A stretch of DNA of 8,041 nt from an uncultured Lachnospiraceae bacterium (GCA_902783205.1 CACZQE010000345.1:1-8041); one strand, 5' to 3'; numbered from the stretch's first letter, positions 1-6,260 are shown. Notes: generated from the letters alone by a model not told the origin. Translations and numbers: made by a program.

Positions 1-651
1 CATCACCTGGTCAGAGGTCTGGTTCTTGCCGATGGAACATTTCATATCCGCATAGGCTTCCATGGTTCCGTGCCGGTCCAGATGATCCGGTGTCACATTA
101 AGCACTGCGCTGACCTGAGGCCGGAAATCTATGGCCGTCTCCAGCTGAAAGCTGCTGATTTCCGCAGCGATCACACTGTCTTCTGTAGTTTCCAGGGCAA
201 CTCCGGTAAAAGGAATACCGATATTGCCCACAACAAAAACAGAATCATAATAAGCTTTCAGTATACTGCCGACCAGGGCTGTCGTCGTGGTCTTTCCGTT
301 GGTGCCGGTAATGGCCGCGATCCTTCCCTTTGCAAAATGTGCCGCCAGCTCGATCTCGCCCCAGACAGGCTTATTTCTGTCCGCGAAGCTCCTGGGCATG
401 GCCGCCGTCTGAAGGATGCCGGGACTGATCACCAGCATATCATAGGCGTCCGCATATGTATCCTCATAAGTTCCTTTTAAAAATGTGACTTCCATTCCCT
501 CGGGGAGTTTGGCCCTGACGGCGTCCTCATCAAGATTGGGGTTGCCGTCATATATATCGGCACTGATTCCCGCCTTTCCAAGAAGGCAGGCAGCGCCCTG
601 TCCGCTGATGCCGGCTCCGGCGATCAGTATTTTTTTATCCTTGAGATCCAT
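1..651 (-). CDS. murD: UDP-N-acetylmuramoylalanine--D-glutamate ligase (MurD), N-terminal 217 residues, cut by window edge
   Basis: MurD is the cytoplasmic ATP-dependent ligase that adds D-glutamate to UDP-MurNAc-L-Ala, the second peptide step of peptidoglycan precursor synthesis. The reading frame is open from the ATG at 651 to base 1, so about half of a protein of roughly 450 residues is present. Visible parts are the N-terminal nucleotide-binding domain beginning MDLKDKKILIAGAGISG, the Mur ligase P-loop GTNGKTT (about residues 116-122, Lys120), the segment AAEISSFQLE with the metal-binding Glu at about 164, and PDHLDRHG with the conserved His at about 190. Lys204 lies where the carbamylated lysine of E. 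coli MurD (Lys198) is expected. The start has a GGAGGT Shine-Dalgarno (661-666) 9 nt upstream. It lies 57 nt after mraY, in the usual dcw order. The family is certain; the C-terminal domain is outside the window. Confidence 0.96.
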   Translation of the reverse strand, partial: MDLKDKKILIAGAGISGQGAACLLGKAGISADIYDGNPNLDEDAVRAKLPEGMEVTFLKGTYEDTYADAYDMLVISPGILQTAAMPRSFADRNKPVWGEIELAAHFAKGRIAAITGTNGKTTTTALVGSILKAYYDSVFVVGNIGIPFTGVALETTEDSVIAAEISSFQLETAIDFRPQVSAVLNVTPDHLDRHGTMEAYADMKCSIGKNQTSDQVM

Positions 652-708
652 CCTGTTAACACCTCCGGTCGTCATTGGTCAGTCAGCCTTCCACAGGTCT
701 TTCCCCTA

Positions 709-1662
709 TTACAGGGCCAGCATTGCGATCACGCAGAGGATTGCTGTCACGACCGTAAAGATGGAAACAACTTTTGTCTCAGGCCATCCTGAAAGTTCAA
801 AATGATGATGAATAGGTGCCATCTTAAAGACACGCTTTCTTGTACGTTTGAAATATGCCACCTGGATAATCACGGACATGACCTCCAGAAGGTAGATAAA
901 TGCGAATATGGGGATAAAGAGAGGCATGCGCAGCAGATAGGCTGACGATGCCACAAATCCGCCGATCGCAAGAGAACCTGTATCTCCCATAAAAATCTTT
1001 GCCGGGTAGGTATTAAACCAGAGGAATCCCAGCAGACCTCCCAGCATGGCTCCGGTCACGGGATGGATGCCTGCTCCGAAAGTCACGGAAACGGCTGTCA
1101 GGAAAACGGCAATAACAGCCGTCACGCTGGATGCAAGGCCGTCCAGGCCGTCTGTAAAGTTGGACCCGTTTACCGTGCCCACCAGGACAAATACCAGAAG
1201 GGGCACATAAAGAATCCCCAGGTCGATAGTGCTGCCGCCTCCGAAGGGGATGAGCACCTCTGTCCCATATCCCGAAAAACGTACCATATAGATACCGAAA
1301 GCAACCGCCACCAGAACCTGTCCCAGAATCTTCTGTAAAGGTGTCAGGCCAAGGTTCCGTTTCATGACTACTTTGGTAAAGTCATCTATAAAGCCGATGG
1401 CCGAAAAGCCGAGAGTCACCAGGATAATTGCTATGATCCTGTGACTTGACGGAATAAACCAGGCACAGCCCACCAGCATTCCCAGGAGGAAGAGCAGGCC
1501 GCCCATGGTGGGAGTTCCCGACTTTTTCTGATGGGACTGGGGTCCCTCTTCTCTTATATACTGTCCGAATTTCAGCCTGTGCAGGTAGCGGATAGTCATC
1601 GGTCCCAGAAGGACAGTCGCAAAAAAAGCAATCAGTATGGGAATTGCGATTGTATGATCCAT
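709..1662 (-). CDS. mraY: Phospho-N-acetylmuramoyl-pentapeptide-transferase (MraY)
   Basis: MraY is the polytopic membrane enzyme that moves phospho-MurNAc-pentapeptide from UDP to undecaprenyl phosphate, making lipid I on the inner face of the membrane. At 317 residues it matches Gram-positive homologues. Visible family signatures are GQYIREEGPQSHQKKSGTPT (33-52), the Asp pair in GFIDDFTK (Asp93, Asp94), NGSNFTDGLDGLA (165-177), MGDTGS with Asp227, which corresponds to the third essential aspartate, and the loop MAPIHHHFE (281-289). Hydrophobic segments fill the rest, in line with the ten helices known for the family. I chose the ATG at 1662 because GGAGGAG (1669-1675) lies 6 nt before it. 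The in-frame ATG at 1677 directly after the PBP stop would place that ribosome binding site inside the coding region. The gene sits 15 nt after the PBP gene and 57 nt before murD. Confidence 0.97.
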   Translation of the reverse strand: MDHTIAIPILIAFFATVLLGPMTIRYLHRLKFGQYIREEGPQSHQKKSGTPTMGGLLFLLGMLVGCAWFIPSSHRIIAIILVTLGFSAIGFIDDFTKVVMKRNLGLTPLQKILGQVLVAVAFGIYMVRFSGYGTEVLIPFGGGSTIDLGILYVPLLVFVLVGTVNGSNFTDGLDGLASSVTAVIAVFLTAVSVTFGAGIHPVTGAMLGGLLGFLWFNTYPAKIFMGDTGSLAIGGFVASSAYLLRMPLFIPIFAFIYLLEVMSVIIQVAYFKRTRKRVFKMAPIHHHFELSGWPETKVVSIFTVVTAILCVIAMLAL

Positions 1663-1677
1663 GCTTATCTCCTCCAT

Positions 1678-3768
1678 TTATTCGTTGGTCTCTTCCTGAT
1701 CGTCGCCGGCTTCTTCCCCGTTATCATCAGTCTCTTCCTGATCGTCATCGGCACTGTCGGAATTATCTTCATAAATCTCATCGTAGGGATCTGTGTTTTC
1801 TTCCGCATCCGGATCTTTGGGTTTGACTTTCTGGTCCGGCTCTATACCCAGAATCTTGACGATCTCTTTCATGCACTGCTTCTCAAGATTAACTGCAAGC
1901 CCGGCATTATCCTGGTCTTCCACATTGGGTTCATCAATGGTTACATAGATCAGCAGCTCCGGTGCGTCCACGGGTGTAAAGCCCACAAATGAAATATAGT
2001 AGTCTTCCTTATTTCTCGGAATCTTTTCCGCCGTACCTGTTTTTCCGCCTATACTGTAGCCGTCGATCTTTGCCCTTGTTCCGGTACCGTCTATTACAGT
2101 CTCCTTCATATAGGACCTGAGGATCCTGGAAGTATTCTCGGAGACGGTCTTTCTCATCAGGTTGGTCTGGTAGGACCTTATCACGTCACCGTCCTGGTTG
2201 ACGATCTGTTTCATCACATGCGGCTGATAATAGTTGCCGCCGTTGACCAGGGAGCAGAAGGCTGCCGCCATCTCGATCATGGTACAGTTAAAGTTCTGTC
2301 CGAAAGAGTTCGTGGCTATGGTTACACTGTTGTTATAGTTTTCCGCATTGTAGACAAGTGCTCCTGTCTCCGCCTCACCCGGAAGGTCAATACCGGTTTT
2401 TCTTCCGAAACCGAACACATTCTGATATTTGTAAAATGTCTCCGGTCCCTCCTTAAAGGCTATGTTCATCATGGCTACGTTACATGACTTTGCAACAGCC
2501 TGCTTCAGGGTGATGTCCCCATGCACGTGAGAACAGCCGATATTCCGCTTGCCTACGGGAAGTGAACCGGTGCAGTAGTAGGTCTCATTACCGTTCAGGA
2601 CACCGCTTTCCAGGCCTGTCGCCACCGTAAAAGGCTTATAGGTGGAACCGGGCTCGTAAGTGTCACTGATCACCGCATTTCTCCAGAGTTCGTAGAAGCC
2701 GTCATAAATGGTCTTCTCTTCCTCTTTGTTTTCATCCTTCTTTTTCTTTTTATCTTTATAGCCTGCTTCTTCTTCAGCCTGCTTCTTCTTGGTATATGTT
2801 TTCATCCGGGCGATCTCGTCCTTACTGAAAATCTGTCCCAGAGCATCCTCATTGGAAGGTTCATTCAGGTTATAGGGATAGGAGGATGCCATGGCAAGGA
2901 TCTCTCCGTTCCGGGGATCCATGACCAGGATACTGGTCCTGTTGCTGCCGACCTTCTCATCATATTGCCTGAGTTTTTCTTCAATGACCTGCTGAATCTG
3001 GATATTGATGGTACTGACCACCGAATTGCCGTTGATCGGCTCTATCACATTTTTCTCAAGATTGAGTTCCTGGTCGAAATAGTAGTAGTTTCTTCCGTTG
3101 ATCCCGTTAAGTTCACTGTTGTACTGCTGCTCCAGTCCCCAGTTGCCGACGTTGCCTGACGAGGTAAATCCCAGCAGCCTGCAGGCCATGGTGTCGTAGG
3201 GATAATAGCGGCTGTAGCTTTCCTCAAAGGATACGCCCCTCACCGTATTGGCCTTCCTGATCTCAGCAGCTTCCTTCTCACTGGCGCCGCCGGTGGACTT
3301 TCCGGCCTTATCCATAAGGTTCATAAATGCTTCCACCTGATCAAATGTCAGGTCCTTCTTGTATACCTCATAGTATGAATCGGGATGCTCATCGATCACC
3401 TGGGCCATCTTCTCCCTGCTGAAACCGAAATACTCGACCAGGGTATCAAGGGTCGTATCCCGGTACTTTCCGTCATTCTCCAGGATATTCTTAGGCTCCA
3501 GGATCAGGGAGTAGATCTTCTGGTTGGTGGCAAGGGTGTTGCCGTCCCTGTCGTATATATTTCCCCTCTCATAGGGTATGATCTTACTCTCGCTTCTCTG
3601 GCTGCTCAGTACCATTTTCTCATACTGGGAACCATTGGTGAGATTGATATATATTAAACGGACCACTAAAACGAAAAAGAGGCACATGATACCTAAAAAT
3701 ACGATACCTAACTTGCCTCTCATATCGTTGGTGAGCCGTCTGAAGGTCTTCTTCTTTTTCCTTAACAA
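1678..3768 (-). CDS. ftsI: Class B penicillin-binding protein, FtsI/PBP2B/SpoVD-type septal transpeptidase
   Basis: This is a bitopic D,D-transpeptidase that cross-links peptidoglycan, probably at the septum with FtsW and FtsL. It has a basic N-terminus (LLRKKKKTFRRL), one membrane anchor at about 20-41, the dimerisation-domain motif RGNIYDRDG (68-76), and a transpeptidase domain with STYK (nucleophile Ser375, Lys378), SCN (428-430) and KTG (576-578). The length is 696 residues from the TTG at 3768. I prefer that start because GAGGGTG (3774-3780) lies 5 nt upstream and it begins 13 nt after the ftsL stop. A GTG at 3795 would add nine residues and overlap ftsL, but has no visible ribosome binding site. 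Oddities are a Lys/Glu-rich insert (328-353) shortly before the active serine, cysteines 399, 412 and 429 around the active site, and an acidic tail (653-696) with no PASTA domain. Whether it serves vegetative division, sporulation (SpoVD-like) or both cannot be settled from sequence. Confidence 0.93.
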   Translation of the reverse strand: MLRKKKKTFRRLTNDMRGKLGIVFLGIMCLFFVLVVRLIYINLTNGSQYEKMVLSSQRSESKIIPYERGNIYDRDGNTLATNQKIYSLILEPKNILENDGKYRDTTLDTLVEYFGFSREKMAQVIDEHPDSYYEVYKKDLTFDQVEAFMNLMDKAGKSTGGASEKEAAEIRKANTVRGVSFEESYSRYYPYDTMACRLLGFTSSGNVGNWGLEQQYNSELNGINGRNYYYFDQELNLEKNVIEPINGNSVVSTINIQIQQVIEEKLRQYDEKVGSNRTSILVMDPRNGEILAMASSYPYNLNEPSNEDALGQIFSKDEIARMKTYTKKKQAEEEAGYKDKKKKKDENKEEEKTIYDGFYELWRNAVISDTYEPGSTYKPFTVATGLESGVLNGNETYYCTGSLPVGKRNIGCSHVHGDITLKQAVAKSCNVAMMNIAFKEGPETFYKYQNVFGFGRKTGIDLPGEAETGALVYNAENYNNSVTIATNSFGQNFNCTMIEMAAAFCSLVNGGNYYQPHVMKQIVNQDGDVIRSYQTNLMRKTVSENTSRILRSYMKETVIDGTGTRAKIDGYSIGGKTGTAEKIPRNKEDYYISFVGFTPVDAPELLIYVTIDEPNVEDQDNAGLAVNLEKQCMKEIVKILGIEPDQKVKPKDPDAEENTDPYDEIYEDNSDSADDDQEETDDNGEEAGDDQEETNE
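1688..1746. repeat. Short direct repeat in the acidic tail of the PBP gene
   Basis: A 17-nt sequence, GTCTCTTCCTGATCGTC on the plus strand, occurs exactly at 1688-1704 and again at 1730-1746. The 42-bp period equals 14 codons. In the protein this gives the duplicated DDQEET motif at the C-terminal end. It is best explained as a small in-frame tandem duplication in a low-constraint acidic tail. Confidence 0.85.
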
Positions 3769-3781
3769 ACTGACACCCTCT

Positions 3782-4324
3782 TTATTTAAGCGCACTCACG
3801 CTTTCATATTGTCTGACATAATCTCCTGAGCTTGCGCTGTAATTGATCGTGCTCGATGAATCCGGGTACTTCATGTGGAGCTTTTCTTTAGCGTAAGTCT
3901 CGATCTCCTTAAGATTGATGGACTTGTCAATCTCGGAACGGATTGCATCCTGCTTGCTCAGCAGGGCAACTTTCTCAGCTTTCAGATCGTAGATTTCTCT
4001 GTTCATCCGGTTGATCCTGGCTGTCTTGGAAACATACAGGATACAGGCAACGGAACATATGACGATGGCCAGGCTTACGACAGCCATGTACTTCCAGTCA
4101 AATTCCAGAAATCTGGTCCGGTTCCTCCGGACATTTTCCAGGGACTCTGTCGTCTCCTCCACAGGTTCCGTCCGTCGGCGCTGCGGCTGCCGGGCCGGTC
4201 TCGCTTCACGAACAGGTCTCGGCTCGCGAACCGGCTGCGGCTCGCGGACAGGTTCCGCTTCAAGTTTCCTCACACTGCTTCCGTAAATGTACTCATATCT
4301 TTGTTTCGTGCTCTGAAAAGCCAT
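3782..4324 (-). CDS. ftsL: FtsL-like divisome protein with Pro/Arg hexapeptide repeats in the cytoplasmic region
   Basis: FtsL is a small bitopic divisome protein that, with DivIC and FtsQ/DivIB, controls septal FtsWI activity. Sequence similarity is low across the family, so the call rests on position between rsmH and the class B PBP and on architecture. There is a long cytoplasmic N-terminus (1-78), one membrane helix (about 79-98, YMAVVSLAIVICSVACILYV), a periplasmic-side coiled coil (about 102-142, INRMNREIYDLKAEKVALLS), and the typical closing motif YAKEKLHMKYP (144-154). I chose the ATG at 4324 because AAAGGAG (4331-4337) lies 6 nt upstream. The upstream ATG at 4378 would overlap rsmH by 20 nt. 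The protein is 180 residues, longer than the classical FtsL of about 120, mainly through the N-terminal region with its PVREPx repeats. It ends 13 nt before the preferred PBP start. Confidence 0.85.
   Translation of the reverse strand: MAFQSTKQRYEYIYGSSVRKLEAEPVREPQPVREPRPVREARPARQPQRRRTEPVEETTESLENVRRNRTRFLEFDWKYMAVVSLAIVICSVACILYVSKTARINRMNREIYDLKAEKVALLSKQDAIRSEIDKSINLKEIETYAKEKLHMKYPDSSSTINYSASSGDYVRQYESVSALK
4181..4252 (-). repeat. Four 18-bp (hexapeptide) tandem repeats inside ftsL
   Basis: Residues 25-48 of FtsL read as four units of six: PVREPQ, PVREPR, PVREAR, PARQPQ. The DNA units are partly diverged at synonymous positions (for example GTCCGCGAG, GTTCGCGAG, GTTCGTGAA), so this is not a recent copying event. 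The segment is predicted to be disordered, strongly basic and cytoplasmic. Confidence 0.85.
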
Positions 4325-4358
4325 CTGTAACTCCTTTATATCCCCGTTTAGTAACATC

Positions 4359-5300
4359 TTATCTGATGATTCTTTCAAACACTCTTAGTTTCGCGCTCTT
4401 CGACCGGCTGTTGGATTCCAGTTCCTCATCGCCGGGCAGGATCGGCTTCCTCGTGACCACCCTTCCCATGGAAACTCTTCCACAGGTACATACCGGAAAC
4501 TCCGGCGGACAGATACATGGATCTTCACATTTGCGGAAGATCTTCTTTACAATCCTGTCCTCAAGTGAATGGAAAGTGATCACGGCAAGTCTGCCGCCGT
4601 CATTTAGCAGACCGACCATTTCTTCCAGGGTGTCCTGCAGGACATCCAGTTCATGGTTGACTTCAATGCGGATAGCCTGAAAGGTCCGCTTGGCCGGATG
4701 GCCGCCTTTAGCTCTCACCCGGGCGGGTATGGCTGCTTTGATGATCTCCACCAGCTCCCCGGTGGTTTCCAGGGGTGCTGACTGTCTGGCCTTTACGATG
4801 TGCTTTGCAATGTTCCTGGCAAAGCGGTCTTCACCGTACTGGTGGATCAGTCTCGACAGATCCTGTTCCGAATAGGTGTTGACAACATCTGCTGCCGTCA
4901 GCTTCTGGCGCCGGTCCATCCGCATGTCAAGAGGCGCGTCTTCCCGGTAAGTGAACCCCCTCTCAGCCTGATCGAGCTGATAGGAGGAAACTCCCAGGTC
5001 AAGCAGTATTCCGTCAACGGCCGGAACAGACAGTTCCTTCAGCACAGATGCCATCCCGGAATAATTACTCCTGACGATCGTAACCTTGTCACCGTAGCAG
5101 GCCAGCCGCTCCGTGGCTGCCCTTATCGCATCTTCATCCTGGTCGATCCCGATCAAACGGCCCTTTTCCGAAAGGCACCCTGCGATCAGACCGGAATGTC
5201 CGCCTCCGCCGAGGGTTCCATCTACATAAATGCCGTCAGGACGGATATTCAGTTCTCGGATCACTTCCTCCGGCATTACCGGGCTGTGCTGGAACTCCAT
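4359..5300 (-). CDS. rsmH: 16S rRNA (cytosine1402-N4)-methyltransferase (RsmH/MraW)
   Basis: RsmH uses S-adenosylmethionine to methylate N4 of C1402 of 16S rRNA in the ribosomal P site. The 313-residue protein has every family landmark: the N-terminus [10 protein letters not shown] (5-14), the glycine-rich SAM loop [12 protein letters not shown] (26-37), the acidic end of the second strand IGIDQDEDA (50-58), [10 protein letters not shown] (101-110), [15 protein letters not shown] (115-129), [18 protein letters not shown] (201-218), [10 protein letters not shown] (243-252) and the C-terminal SRSKSAKLR (298-306). The helical insertion domain lies between about 120 and 205. A cysteine cluster (258, 262, 264, 271, 273) near the C-terminus is, from memory, common in Gram-positive homologues. 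The start has GGAGG 5 nt upstream, and the gene begins 12 nt after the mraZ stop, so the two are cotranscribed. Confidence 0.98.
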   Translation of the reverse strand: MEFQHSPVMPEEVIRELNIRPDGIYVDGTLGGGGHSGLIAGCLSEKGRLIGIDQDEDAIRAATERLACYGDKVTIVRSNYSGMASVLKELSVPAVDGILLDLGVSSYQLDQAERGFTYREDAPLDMRMDRRQKLTAADVVNTYSEQDLSRLIHQYGEDRFARNIAKHIVKARQSAPLETTGELVEIIKAAIPARVRAKGGHPAKRTFQAIRIEVNHELDVLQDTLEEMVGLLNDGGRLAVITFHSLEDRIVKKIFRKCEDPCICPPEFPVCTCGRVSMGRVVTRKPILPGDEELESNSRSKSAKLRVFERIIR

Positions 5301-5312
5301 CGTATCCTCCGG

Positions 5313-5735
5313 CTAAAAATCAAGGGCTCCTGCAATCTCTTCAATAGAGACATCGTCATCATTCTGGTAAGCTTCATATTTCTCGGTGGACCAGAGCTCT
5401 ACCCGGTCTGTCACACCAAGGACTGTCACATCCTTATCGATATCAGCGAAGCTTCGCAGGACAGGCGGGATGAGGAAACGTCCCTGCTTGTCCGATTCGC
5501 ACTCCACCGAACTTCCGATGAAATGTCTGACCAGACGTCTGGCATCCTTATTGGAAGTGGACAATCTGTGCAGACTCTGTGAAAAAGCTTCCCAGGATTG
5601 CGGCGTGTAGATGAAGAGACAGCCGTCCAGTCCTTTGGTGAGGACAAACTTGGGTCCCAGTTCTTCACGGATACGTACCGGAAGAATCAGTCGGCCTTTG
5701 GCGTCCAGACCGTGCTGATATTCACCCTGAAACAT
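5313..5735 (-). CDS. mraZ: Transcriptional regulator MraZ
   Basis: MraZ is a DNA-binding regulator of the AbrB/SpoVT-like superfamily, conserved as the first gene of dcw clusters. In several bacteria it binds repeats upstream of its own gene and controls the operon. The 140-residue protein starts MFQGEYQHGLDAKGRLILP and contains two swapped-hairpin domains, each with the signature DxxxR: DAKGR (11-15) and DKQGR followed by FLIPP (82-91). Known family members form ring-shaped octamers. The start is firm, since AAGGAGGTGA lies just upstream. The gene follows a leader of about 118 nt containing AGTG-like repeats that could be its own operator, and it leads directly into rsmH. Confidence 0.97.
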   Translation of the reverse strand: MFQGEYQHGLDAKGRLILPVRIREELGPKFVLTKGLDGCLFIYTPQSWEAFSQSLHRLSTSNKDARRLVRHFIGSSVECESDKQGRFLIPPVLRSFADIDKDVTVLGVTDRVELWSTEKYEAYQNDDDVSIEEIAGALDF

Positions 5736-5739
5736 GTCC

Positions 5740-5749
5740 TCACCTCCTT
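5740..5749 (-). promoter_or_regulatory. Exceptionally strong Shine-Dalgarno of mraZ
   Basis: AAGGAGGTGA complements the 3' end of 16S rRNA over ten consecutive bases and lies 4 nt from the ATG (7 nt counted from AGGAGG). It fixes the mraZ start at 5735 and predicts efficient initiation of the first cistron of the operon. Confidence 0.9.
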
Positions 5750-5795
5750 CTGAACGGCATTAACTCTCCTTCAACTGCATGTTTGTGCTTCTCGA

Positions 5796-5832
5796 ACCAC
5801 TAAACGACTCTTTTATGTCATTAAATGGCACT
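5796..5832 (-). promoter_or_regulatory. Putative MraZ operator: four AGTG-like repeats at 10-11 bp spacing
   Basis: On the minus strand, AGTGCC (5832-5827), AATGAC (5822-5817), AGAGTC (5811-5806) and AGTGGT (5801-5796) are spaced 10, 11 and 10 bp apart, about one helical turn each. MraZ proteins of other bacteria are known to bind short GTG- or TGGG-containing repeats with about 10-bp spacing just upstream of mraZ. The array lies between the predicted start of transcription and the gene, where binding would repress. The match is imperfect and I had no motif model to score it, so this is an inference. Confidence 0.4.
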
Positions 5833-5859
5833 AATCGACACAATTCTCCCTGAAGACAT

Positions 5860-5886
5860 TTTATATCATAATCAGAGGGAATGCAA
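5860..5886 (-). promoter_or_regulatory. Probable promoter of the mraZ (dcw) operon
   Basis: On the minus strand there is an extended -10 element, TATG-A-TATAAA (TATAAA at 5865-5860, TATG at 5870-5867), with TTGCAT (5886-5881) upstream. The 15-bp gap to TATAAA is short, but reading the -10 as TAAAAT gives 17 bp. Predicted transcription starts near 5853, leaving a leader of about 118 nt. It is the best sigma-A-like site between the terminator and mraZ. Confidence 0.6.
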
Positions 5887-5970
5887 TAACCAATTTGCAC
5901 TTTTTTTTACAGAATCGTAACAATTTGTGGCATAAAGTGGAGGGAGTCATAAGAAGCATTATTAAAAGAC

Positions 5971-6171
5971 AGCATCCTCCTTATGGCACATGTTTTCATG
6001 TTTCAAAAGCTGACAATTGCTACTGTTTGTAAATCCTTATCTCGTTTTCCGGGCTGCAACGCAAACTCGCTTTGCTCAAACAAGCTGCAGCCCGCTCGAC
6101 CGGATTTACAAACTGTGCAATTTATACCAGCTTTTTCAAACAGAAAACATGTGTGCCATTAGGAGGATGCT
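5971..6171. repeat. 201-bp imperfect palindrome (long inverted repeat with nested central hairpin)
   Basis: The left arm (5971-6036) pairs with the right arm (6102-6171) over nearly its whole length with a few mismatches and small bulges. Exact paired blocks include AGCATCCTCC (5971-5980) with GGAGGATGCT (6162-6171), and GTTTGTAAATCC (6025-6036) with GGATTTACAAAC (6102-6113). Inside, after an asymmetric unpaired stretch, GGGCTGCA (6051-6058) pairs with TGCAGCCC (6086-6093), and GCAAA (6061-6065) with TTTGC (6071-6075). AT-rich flanks (TTAAAA on the left, TTTTAA on the right) may extend the stem. It encodes no plausible protein. It could be a non-autonomous mobile element (MITE-like), a dispersed genomic hairpin repeat, or a structured RNA. 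No clean target-site duplication is visible: ATTAAAAGA and ATTTTAAAGA flank it, similar but not identical. Confidence 0.88.
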
Positions 6172-6219
6172 ATTTTAAAGAAAACCGTTTTTATGACCTG
6201 TTATGCCTCAGCAAAACAC

Positions 6220-6260
6220 AAAAAAACCGCTGCCCCGGTGATTGCTCACCGGCGCAGCGG
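6220..6260 (-). terminator. Intrinsic terminator of the ABC exporter operon
   Basis: On the minus strand, CCGCTGC-G-CCGGTGA, loop GCAA, then TCACCGG-G-GCAGCGG forms two perfect 7-bp stems separated by one G-G mismatch (6260-6227). Seven T residues follow (6226-6220). It lies 30 nt after the ATPase stop and should separate the exporter transcript from the mraZ operon. Confidence 0.95.

Noticed and set aside
70..480. Plus-strand open frame opposite murD
   Set aside because: The opposite strand encodes MurD with its P-loop and catalytic motifs; this frame has no family features.
1663..1677. Upstream ATG for mraY at 1677
   Set aside because: Using it would place the GGAGGAG ribosome binding site inside the coding region as Glu-Glu codons; the ATG at 1662 has correct spacing.
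4325..4378. Upstream ATG for ftsL at 4378
   Set aside because: It overlaps the end of rsmH, while AAAGGAG lies at ideal distance from the ATG at 4324.
4800..5582. 260-residue open frame on the plus strand opposite rsmH and mraZ
   Set aside because: It is antisense to two certain genes, has no good ribosome binding site or recognisable motif, and crosses their boundary; an open-frame shadow.
5901..5908. Run of eight T residues on the plus strand as a terminator
   Set aside because: No GC-rich stem precedes it, and no plus-strand gene exists that would need it; it lies just upstream of the mraZ promoter.
5961..6181. Target-site duplication flanking the palindrome
   Set aside because: ATTAAAAGA and ATTTTAAAGA are only similar, and low-complexity AT sequence makes such a match likely by chance; not strong enough to call insertion.
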